Assembly (NCBI GenBank): GCA_964388305.1
Contig: CAYMAA010000050.1
Span: 1 to 12,045 of the forward strand
Direction of reading: 5' to 3'
Length of the DNA stretch: 12,045 bases
Source: JAJQCI01 sp964388305
Lineage (GTDB): Bacteria; Bacillota; Clostridia; Lachnospirales; CAG-274
Below the pieces are notes generated by a model. That model was not told the origin of the DNA, searched no databases, and worked only from the letters and a program-made list of their open reading frames with translations. This document shows, in pieces, positions 7,249-12,045 of the stretch (positions within the stretch are counted from its first letter, which is position 1; each line of letters begins with the position of its first letter). Made by a program: the position numbers and the translations under genes.

Positions 7249-7976
7249 CCTTTTATGTACTTACTCTTTTTACGGATATGGTTTTGCAGGGACTTAATCA
7301 TTCCGTTATTAAAAGAGGGATTGACAAGGGCATAATTGACATAAAGGCAATAGACATAAGGGATTTTGCCAAAAACAGGCACAGGCACGTTGACGACTAC
7401 GGCTATGGTGACGGTGTTGGTATGGTTATGCAGGCTCAGCCAATTTACGATGCCTATATGAGCATTAAGGAAAGGCTTGACAGCGGTACTAAGGTTTTAT
7501 ATATGTCACCTCAGGGAAAGGTATTTAACCAGAAAATGGCTGAAGAGCTTGCCAAGGAAAAGAACCTTGTTTTGTTATGCGGTCATTATGAGGGGGTAGA
7601 CCAAAGAGTGTTGGAGGAAATCGGTGCGGAGGAGGTTTCCGTAGGAGATTTTGTTCTTACGGGAGGAGAACTGCCTGCAATGTGCATTATAGATTCCGTC
7701 AGCAGACTTATTAAAGGGGTATTAAACAAAGAGGAGAGCTTTATGGACGAAAGCTTTTCCGACGGACTGCTGGAATATCCTCAATATACAAGACCTTACG
7801 ACTTTATGGGCAGGCTTGTGCCGGATGTTCTGCTCAGCGGAAACCATGGAGAGGTTGCAAGGTGGAAAAGGCGGCAGAGCATTATTAACACATTTAAAAA
7901 GCGTCCCGAGCTTTTGGAAAATGCCGAGCTTACACAGGAAGAAATAAATTTTATAAAACAATTGAAAAATGAGTGA
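7245..7976 (+). CDS. trmD: tRNA (guanine(37)-N1)-methyltransferase TrmD
   Basis: TrmD uses S-adenosylmethionine to methylate G37 next to the anticodon, preventing +1 frameshifts. At 243 aa the length is normal. The SPOUT trefoil-knot SAM site is visible as MSPQGKVF (87-94), LLCGHYEGVDQR (110-121) and SVGDFVLTGGELPA (132-145). The catalytic Asp equivalent to E. coli Asp169 is Asp173 in SFSDGLLEYPQYTRP, and the C-terminal domain has the characteristic VPDVLLSGNHGEVARWK. The substrate loop GYGDGVGMVMQ (53-63) differs mildly from the common GGGPGMVM form. The ATG overlaps the rimM stop by 4 nt, so the two are translationally coupled. The rplS gene that often follows is replaced by the ACT-domain gene after a 66-nt gap. 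Confidence 0.95.
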   Translation: MTFYVLTLFTDMVLQGLNHSVIKRGIDKGIIDIKAIDIRDFAKNRHRHVDDYGYGDGVGMVMQAQPIYDAYMSIKERLDSGTKVLYMSPQGKVFNQKMAEELAKEKNLVLLCGHYEGVDQRVLEEIGAEEVSVGDFVLTGGELPAMCIIDSVSRLIKGVLNKEESFMDESFSDGLLEYPQYTRPYDFMGRLVPDVLLSGNHGEVARWKRRQSIINTFKKRPELLENAELTQEEINFIKQLKNE

Positions 7977-8042
7977 TTTTTTGGTATTATGGAAACACCG
8001 ATTAATCAGCGGATTGTACTTACTGAAATTGGAGGTTATACT

Positions 8043-8312
8043 ATGAAAGGAATTATTACCGTTTTGGGAAAGGATCAGGTAGGAATTATTGCAAAGGTTT
8101 GCACCTTTTTGGCAAACGAGGGTATTAATATTTGCGACATTTCTCAAACAATTGTAAGCGGTTTTTTTAATATGATGATGATAGTTGATATGGACGAAAA
8201 GGAACACAGGTTTGAAGAGGTTGCCACGGGACTGAAAGAGCTGGGACTTGGAATGAACCTTGAAATAAAGCTGCAGAGAGAAGATATATTTAACAATATG
8301 CACAGGATATAA
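8043..8312 (+). CDS. ACT domain-containing protein (UPF0237 family)
   Basis: This 89-aa protein consists almost entirely of one ACT domain. ITVLGKDQVGIIAKVCTFLANEGINICDISQTIV (residues 5-38) contains the beta1-loop-alpha1 unit with the ligand-binding Asp-x-x-Gly loop (DQVGI) seen in amino-acid-sensing ACT domains. The rest is a second beta-alpha unit with an amphipathic helix (HRFEEVATGLKELG). ATG 8043 is preferred over the in-frame ATG at 7989 because GGAGG lies 7 nt upstream and the domain begins directly after it. Such free-standing ACT proteins are presumed to bind amino acids or act as small regulatory subunits; the ligand is unknown. It is immediately followed by the UPF0210 gene, a pairing I know from other Firmicutes such as Streptococcus, which suggests the two proteins work together. 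Confidence 0.88.
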   Translation: MKGIITVLGKDQVGIIAKVCTFLANEGINICDISQTIVSGFFNMMMIVDMDEKEHRFEEVATGLKELGLGMNLEIKLQREDIFNNMHRI

Positions 8313-8339
8313 TTTTATAAGCAGTCGGAGGGTTATGTT

Positions 8340-9698
8340 ATGATTACTCGAAGTGAGGTTTTGGAAACCAATAAAATGATTTCCGAAGAAAATTTAGACG
8401 TGCGTACAATTACAATGGGAATTAATTTGTTGGATTGTGCGGACAGCGACAGCGAAAAGCTATGCGATAAAATATATGATAAAATTACTAAATCCGCAGA
8501 AAACTTGGTTAAAACAGGGGACGAAATTGCAAGGGAATACGGCATACCCGTTGTAAACAAAAGAATTTCCGTAACGCCCGTTGCGCTTGTTGCCAACGGA
8601 CACGGCAGAGATACCCGCATAAAAATTGCCAAAGCTTTGGATAAAGCGGCTATTGAGGTTGGTGTAAACTTTATAGGCGGCTATTCCGCCCTTGTGCAAA
8701 AGGGGTCATCTTTAAGCGACATTAATCTGGTAAGGAGCATACCGGAAGCCTTGGCATCTACGGAAAGGGTTTGTTCGTCTGTAAACGTGGGCACATCTCG
8801 CAACGGCATTAATATGAATGCGGTAAAAAAGATGGGCGAGATAATTAAAGAAATGGCTTATCTTACTAAGGACGAGGGGTCTATGGCTTGTGCCAAGTTT
8901 GTTGTTTTTTGCAATGCGGTGGAGGACAATCCTTTTATGGCAGGAGCTTTTCACGGTATTGGAGAAAGGGACAAGGTTATTAATGTAGGCATAAGCGGCC
9001 CGGGAGTTGTTAAATACGCTCTGCAAAGCGTGAGAGAAGCGGATTTTGAAACTCTTTGCGAAACTATTAAAAAAACAGCCTTTAAAATTACAAGGGTAGG
9101 GCAGCTTGTGGCGCAGGAGGCATCTCGCAGGCTTGATGTACCATTTGGCATTATAGATTTATCTCTGGCGCCCACTCCTGCCATTGGGGACAGTATTGCG
9201 GAAATTTTTAATGAAATGGGTTTGGAGGCGGCAGGCGCTCCCGGAACAACTGCGGCTTTGGCAATGCTTAATGACAATGTTAAAAAGGGCGGTCTTATGG
9301 CATCATCTTATGTTGGAGGTTTAAGCGGCGCTTTTATCCCCGTAAGCGAGGATCATGGAATGATTGAGGCGGCAACAAACGGAGCGTTGACATTGGAAAA
9401 ATTAGAGGCTATGACCTGCGTTTGCTCTGTTGGGTTGGATATGATAGCTATCCCCGGGGATACATCTGCGGCTACAATTTCAGGCATTATTGCCGATGAA
9501 ATGGCTATTGGTATGATAAACAACAAAACCACTGCGGCAAGGCTTATTCCCGCATACGGCAAAAAGGTGGGAGAGTTTGTGGAATTTGGCGGACTTTTGG
9601 GAAGAGCGCCCGTTATGCCCGTAAACGGCTACTCCTGCGAAAGATTTATAAGGCGAGGGGGAAGAATACCTGCGCCTGTTCACAGCTTTAAAAATTAA
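8340..9698 (+). CDS. PFL family protein (UPF0210/DUF711), biochemical function unknown
   Basis: This 452-aa protein is full length for the UPF0210 family, whose fold resembles pyruvate formate-lyase. Recognisable stretches include VRTITMGINLLDC (21-33), NFIGGYSALVQKG, ERVCSSVNVGTSRNGINM, GAFHGIGERDKVINVGISGPGVV and the C-terminal EFGGLLGRAPVM. No RVxGY-type glycyl-radical loop is visible, so formate-lyase chemistry is not supported despite the family name. GGAGGG at 8327-8332 sits 7 nt before ATG 8340. It follows the ACT gene by 27 nt and is the last gene of the rimM-led plus-strand cluster, ending just before a bidirectional terminator. I infer, without proof, that the ACT protein regulates or binds it. 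The reaction, ligand and cellular role cannot be determined from sequence. Confidence 0.92.
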   Translation: MITRSEVLETNKMISEENLDVRTITMGINLLDCADSDSEKLCDKIYDKITKSAENLVKTGDEIAREYGIPVVNKRISVTPVALVANGHGRDTRIKIAKALDKAAIEVGVNFIGGYSALVQKGSSLSDINLVRSIPEALASTERVCSSVNVGTSRNGINMNAVKKMGEIIKEMAYLTKDEGSMACAKFVVFCNAVEDNPFMAGAFHGIGERDKVINVGISGPGVVKYALQSVREADFETLCETIKKTAFKITRVGQLVAQEASRRLDVPFGIIDLSLAPTPAIGDSIAEIFNEMGLEAAGAPGTTAALAMLNDNVKKGGLMASSYVGGLSGAFIPVSEDHGMIEAATNGALTLEKLEAMTCVCSVGLDMIAIPGDTSAATISGIIADEMAIGMINNKTTAARLIPAYGKKVGEFVEFGGLLGRAPVMPVNGYSCERFIRRGGRIPAPVHSFKN

Positions 9699-9722
9699 AA
9701 TAATTTTATTATAATAAAACAT

Positions 9723-9751
9723 AAGTCCTGTTCCGAACAAACAGGACTTTT
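9723..9751. terminator. Bidirectional intrinsic terminator
   Basis: A perfect 10-bp stem, AAGTCCTGTT (9723-9732) with AACAGGACTT (9740-9749), encloses a 7-nt loop. T runs follow on the plus side (short) and, read on the minus strand, a longer T-rich tract follows. It separates the convergent UPF0210 and ABC permease genes and can serve both. Confidence 0.88.
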
Positions 9752-9757
9752 GCGTGC

Positions 9758-10510
9758 TTATTGCAGATTAAGACGCTTTTTAAGAAAATATGATGCAACT
9801 GTAAGCATAACGGCGGCAATGGCAAGGTTTAAAGCTATTGACGGCAGGGAAGCGTCTTGAACGTGCTGACTGATAGGGTTCTCAATTAAGGAAAGAGCAT
9901 AGCTTATAACAACAAAAAATGCAAGAGATATTATTTTTTTGAAAGAGTTAAAGCTATAGCCGAAAGCCATACTTGCGTAAACAGTAATCAGCGCCTTTAA
10001 AAACCAAGAGTACCCAAACAGAATATACTGCCCTAATTCTCTGCTGAAGCTCAGCAAAACATCCGGAGAGCCTAAAACCTTATTTACAGCTTCGGGCAGA
10101 TTTATTGAATTTACCTCCGGCAGAACGGCTATAAATGCCAAAATAATTACGCAAATACCCATTATTATGTATGTAGCCACCGCCCAAAGGGAAGCCGCTA
10201 TTGCGTTGGACAAAACTATATTTTCCGTTCTGACGGGCAATGTGTGGGTAATGTAACCCTCCGTTCCCAAAACATTGTTTCTGAACCTTAAAATTGAGGT
10301 TATAATTATTATAAAAAATGACGATACAAACAAAAGCGCCAAAAGAATTACAGGTACAGCCAGACCTATTACCGCAACTGTGTTTACGCAAAAGGAGCTT
10401 ACTCCTGCCGATATGGCAAACAGACCTGTCAATGCGGCTAAAATGCAGTAAATAAAAACGTATATTCGGCTTGTGGCTATAAATTCGTATTTTAACAATT
10501 TCATTAACAT
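9758..10510 (-). CDS. ABC-2 type transporter permease
   Basis: This 250-aa integral membrane protein has about six hydrophobic segments (approximately 15-35, 43-72, 103-131, 163-186, 192-210 and 224-243). The cytoplasmic loop NVLGTEGYITHTLPVRTENI (79-98) resembles the GYxxxTLPV motif of permeases paired with YtrB-like ATPases. The start ATG 10510 has GGAGG 7 nt upstream; it overlaps the end of the ATPase gene, and a second in-frame ATG lies two codons on. It would form the membrane channel of a transporter whose ATPase is the adjacent upstream gene. The exported substrate is not indicated. Related GntR-regulated ABC operons respond to cell-envelope antibiotics in Bacillus, but the link here is inference. 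The operon ends here at the shared terminator. Confidence 0.85.
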   Translation of the reverse strand: MLMKLLKYEFIATSRIYVFIYCILAALTGLFAISAGVSSFCVNTVAVIGLAVPVILLALLFVSSFFIIIITSILRFRNNVLGTEGYITHTLPVRTENIVLSNAIAASLWAVATYIIMGICVIILAFIAVLPEVNSINLPEAVNKVLGSPDVLLSFSRELGQYILFGYSWFLKALITVYASMAFGYSFNSFKKIISLAFFVVISYALSLIENPISQHVQDASLPSIALNLAIAAVMLTVASYFLKKRLNLQ

Positions 10511-11205
10511 TTGAATACCTCCCTAAAAAGCTCGTCTATGCTTTTGCTGTTTTCTTCTCTTAGCTTATCCGCACTGTCGTGAAGCAATATATTACCTTCT
10601 TTTATAAAAATCACTTCGTCCAACACGTTTTCCACATCGGCTATAAGATGAGTTGATATTATAACGGTTGCCTCTGTATTATAGTTGTTTATAATACTGT
10701 TTATAATATAATCTCTTGCGGCAGGGTCAACACCGCCTATTGGCTCGTCCAAAAGATAAAGCTGTGCCTTGCGGCTCATTACCAAAATAAGCTGTACCTT
10801 TTCGCAGCTGCCCTTTGAAAGTGTTTTTAACCTCTTTGTTTTGTCTATGCCTAAAGCTGTTATCATATTTTCGGCTTTTTCCGTGTCAAAGTCTGAATAA
10901 AAATCTCCAAACATTTTAATTAAATTTGCAATTTTCATATTGCCGTCCAAACAGCTTTTGTCAGGCAGGTAGGAAACCGCCGCCTTTGTTTGAGGACTTG
11001 GTTTGCTGCCGTCTATTAAAATTTCGCCCTTTGTAGGTGCAAGCAAGCCGTTGGCAAGCTTTATAAGAGTGGTTTTTCCGCTGCCGTTTGGGCCTAAAAG
11101 TCCCACAATTTTACCTTTTCCAACGGAGAGGTTTATTTCTTTAAGCGCTTCTTCCTTTCCGTAGGCTTTTGTTAATTGTTTACATTCCAGTATGTAATTA
11201 CTCAT
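10504..11205 (-). CDS. ABC transporter ATP-binding protein (YtrB-like)
   Basis: This 233-aa nucleotide-binding subunit has Walker A GPNGSGKTT (38-46), signature LSKGS (129-133), Walker B LYLLDEP (149-155) with catalytic Glu154, D-loop GGVD (157-160) and switch His186 in ISTHL. Two departures from textbook ABC motifs are visible: the signature is LSKGS instead of LSGGQ, and the Q-loop position reads YLPDK with no Gln. LSKG-type signatures are usual in this exporter subgroup, so the enzyme is expected to be active. It overlaps the GntR gene by 8 nt at its 5' end and the permease gene by 7 nt at its 3' end, so all three are translationally coupled. It powers the adjacent permease; the two would assemble as a 2+2 complex. 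Confidence 0.92.
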   Translation of the reverse strand: MSNYILECKQLTKAYGKEEALKEINLSVGKGKIVGLLGPNGSGKTTLIKLANGLLAPTKGEILIDGSKPSPQTKAAVSYLPDKSCLDGNMKIANLIKMFGDFYSDFDTEKAENMITALGIDKTKRLKTLSKGSCEKVQLILVMSRKAQLYLLDEPIGGVDPAARDYIINSIINNYNTEATVIISTHLIADVENVLDEVIFIKEGNILLHDSADKLREENSKSIDELFREVFKC

Positions 11206-11572
11206 TAATCTCTTCCTCTCTGTAGTTTTTTATAAGCTGTGCAATTTCCTGCTTTGAATAGCCTAATGTGGACATATCCGCTAAAAACGCCTTTATTTTT
11301 CGGTCTGCGGTATGTACCTTTGTAAGCTCTATAATATCCGTGTTTTCCGTTATAAACTTGCCTGTTGTTCTTTGCGAATAAATTAAACCTGTTCTTTCAA
11401 GCTCGGCTAAGGCTCTCTGCATTGTGTTTGGGTTGACCCCCGCCTCCGCCGCTAAATCCCTTACTGACGGCAGTCGGCTGCCGGGAGACAGAGCGCCTGA
11501 AATTATTAAAAGCTTAATTTGTTCTATTATTTGAGAATATATAGGTTTATCGTTGGAAAAATTCCATTTCAT
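11198..11572 (-). CDS. GntR family transcriptional regulator, YtrA-like
   Basis: At 124 aa this is the short YtrA-type GntR protein: a winged helix-turn-helix (about 10-75) with no large effector domain. Motifs are KPIYSQIIEQIKLLIISG (9-26), LSPGSRLPSVRDLAAEAGVN (28-47) and NTMQRALAELERTGLI (49-64), the standard recognition-helix and wing pattern. The C-terminal ~45 residues (to EEEINE) are helical and probably mediate dimerisation. The ATG at 11572 has GAGGTGAT about 9 nt upstream. It is the first gene of the regulator-ATPase-permease operon. A perfect palindrome lies between promoter and gene, so autorepression is likely. The inducer is unknown; in B. subtilis YtrA responds to certain cell-wall antibiotics, which is family knowledge only. 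Confidence 0.92.
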   Translation of the reverse strand: MKWNFSNDKPIYSQIIEQIKLLIISGALSPGSRLPSVRDLAAEAGVNPNTMQRALAELERTGLIYSQRTTGKFITENTDIIELTKVHTADRKIKAFLADMSTLGYSKQEIAQLIKNYREEEINE

Positions 11573-11603
11573 TTTATTGGTATCACCTCACTTTTTGCAA
11601 CAC

Positions 11604-11623
11604 TGTATTAAGTACTTAATACA
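11604..11623. promoter_or_regulatory. Perfect 20-bp palindromic operator of the GntR operon
   Basis: TGTATTAAGTACTTAATACA is identical on both strands. It covers the expected transcription start (near 11622) of the GntR promoter, where a bound dimer would block initiation. The core AAGTACTT recurs at 11656-11663, overlapping the -35 box, 46 bp away centre to centre. Confidence 0.78.
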
Positions 11624-11628
11624 TTAGT

Positions 11629-11657
11629 ATAATAGCACAGACTAATATAATTGTCAA
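11629..11657 (-). promoter_or_regulatory. Sigma-A promoter of the GntR-ABC operon
   Basis: On the minus strand a perfect TTGACA (11657-11652), a 17-bp spacer and TATTAT (11634-11629). The -35 overlaps the second AAGTACTT copy and the start point falls in the palindrome, which is strong support for repression by the first gene's product. Confidence 0.82.
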
Positions 11658-11715
11658 GTACTTTTATAATATTTTTTGTTATAGGTTTGTCCGATAAAAT
11701 TTGATAAATTTCGGT

Positions 11716-11742
11716 AATAAATTTGAAAGCAGGGCATATATT
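11716..11742 (+). promoter_or_regulatory. Possible sigma-E-like (mother-cell) promoter for the Cys/Gly-rich protein
   Basis: AATA (11716-11719) as a -35, 15 bp, then CATATATT (11735-11742) resembling the sporulation sigma-E -10 (CATAcahT; one mismatch). No good sigma-A pair is visible: TTGAAA at 11723-11728 lacks a matching -10 at the right distance. The start would be near 11749, 12 nt before the AGGAGG. This is a weak, inference-level call. Confidence 0.3.
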
Positions 11743-11775
11743 TAGATTGTAAGCTAATTTAGGAGGTTTTTTATT

Positions 11776-11964
11776 ATGAACTTTGGCAATAACAGCTGTA
11801 TTTGGATTCTTATTATTCTGTTTTGCTGCGGCGGCTTTGGCGGAAACGGCATTTTCGGCAACGGCTGCGGTAACGACAACTCCATGATTTTGCTGCTTTT
11901 GTTTGTGCTTATTTGCTGCTGCGGCAACGGTGTTGGCAATTTGGGAATTTGCGAAACAAAATAA
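11776..11964 (+). CDS. Small Cys/Gly-rich hydrophobic protein (clostridial high-cysteine mini-protein)
   Basis: This 62-aa protein has two hydrophobic stretches (about 8-18 and 37-49) separated by a Gly/Asn-rich linker (GGFGGNGIFGNGCGNDN). It has eight cysteines (8, 17, 18, 31, 47, 48, 49, 59), including CC and CCC clusters next to the hydrophobic parts. Similar mini-proteins are widespread in Clostridia and are often annotated as 'chorion class high-cysteine' or hypothetical; they resemble small spore-associated proteins such as YjcZ in overall character, but no role is proven. The start is certain: AGGAGG at 11761-11766, 9 nt before the ATG. It stands alone, divergent from the GntR operon and followed by its own hairpin terminator. 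Spore coat, membrane or metal binding are possible roles, none shown by the sequence. Confidence 0.8.
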   Translation: MNFGNNSCIWILIILFCCGGFGGNGIFGNGCGNDNSMILLLLFVLICCCGNGVGNLGICETK

Positions 11965-12008
11965 TTCCGCAAAAAGGATAAACTTTTATAATTAACCGTA
12001 GATATAAA

Positions 12009-12042
12009 AGGCATGGCTTTTGGGGTCATGCCTGTTTGTTTT
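12009..12042 (+). terminator. Intrinsic terminator after the Cys/Gly-rich gene
   Basis: AGGCATG (12009-12015) pairs with CATGCCT (12027-12033), extendable by a G-U and a G-C pair, followed by the T-rich tail GTTTGTTTT. It lies 44 nt after the stop codon. AAAA precedes the stem, so it may also work for a gene entering from beyond the window. Confidence 0.75.
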
Positions 12043-12045
12043 GAA

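Noticed and set aside
7921..7990. AAAAAT...ATTTTTT inverted repeat after trmD as a terminator
   Set aside because: The stem is only A-T pairs and too weak; the downstream ACT gene has no clear promoter of its own.
2255..8005. 13-mer AAACACCGATTAA occurs at 2255-2267 and 7993-8005; its core ACACCGA is also at 6461-6467 and 6472-6478
   Set aside because: One 13-bp match is about what chance predicts among all position pairs in a 12-kb AT-rich window, and the copies have no common context.
8019..8042. Promoter-like TTGTAC-N17-TATACT just before the ACT gene
   Set aside because: The -10 abuts the ATG, so transcription would start inside the coding region; likely a by-product of the ribosome-site sequence.
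8340..9698. True pyruvate formate-lyase
   Set aside because: Length and sequence match the UPF0210 family, and no glycyl-radical loop or activating enzyme gene is present.
11691..11714. CCGA...TCGG hairpin between the divergent GntR and Cys/Gly-rich genes
   Set aside because: Only 4 plus 5 bp with a bulge, with no T tract and no conserved structure I recognise.

Overview
The window looks like chromosomal DNA from a low-GC, spore-forming or spore-lineage member of the Clostridia (Bacillota). The evidence is a SCIFF-type radical SAM/SPASM peptide maturase, a DnaD plus DnaC-like helicase-loading pair, a YtrA-type GntR/ABC operon, a tiny Cys/Gly-rich protein of a kind common in Clostridia, strong AGGAGG-type ribosome sites and vegetative promoters close to consensus. 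I see no tRNA, rRNA, CRISPR array, insertion sequence or phage gene. Most genes belong to conserved families, so this reads as core chromosome rather than a mobile island.

Layout. (1) 1-2252, plus strand: the 3' two thirds of a SCIFF maturase gene, cut by the window edge, overlapped by an Orn/Lys/Arg decarboxylase-family gene. A long imperfect hairpin (2318-2400) separates it from the convergent genes. (2) 2406-6398, minus strand: read in order of transcription, malic enzyme, DnaD, DnaC-like loader, then a NUDIX hydrolase with its own promoter and a small acidic-tailed membrane protein. Malic enzyme, dnaD and dnaC overlap by 1 and 11 nt and appear to be one transcript from a perfect consensus promoter (TTGACA-N17-TATAAT, 6556-6584). 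(3) 6745-9698, plus strand: rimM, trmD, an ACT-domain protein (UPF0237) and a PFL-like protein (UPF0210), headed by an extended -10 promoter. A bidirectional terminator at 9723-9751 follows. (4) 9758-11572, minus strand: GntR regulator, ABC ATPase and ABC-2 permease, overlapping and probably autoregulated through a perfect 20-bp palindrome at the start site. (5) 11776-11964, plus strand: the Cys/Gly-rich mini-protein, with a possible mother-cell (sigma-E-like) promoter and a terminator.

How the parts work together. Region 2 couples central carbon metabolism (malate to pyruvate) to helicase loading at replication initiation. Region 3 couples 30S maturation and tRNA G37 methylation to a conserved pair of unknown biochemical function. 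Region 4 is a self-contained envelope-stress-like ABC module. No clearly novel multi-gene system is visible. The points most worth a second look are the unusual gene couplings (SCIFF maturase with decarboxylase, malic enzyme with dnaD-dnaC), the UPF0237/UPF0210 pair, the operator layout of the GntR operon and the long hairpin at 2318-2400.
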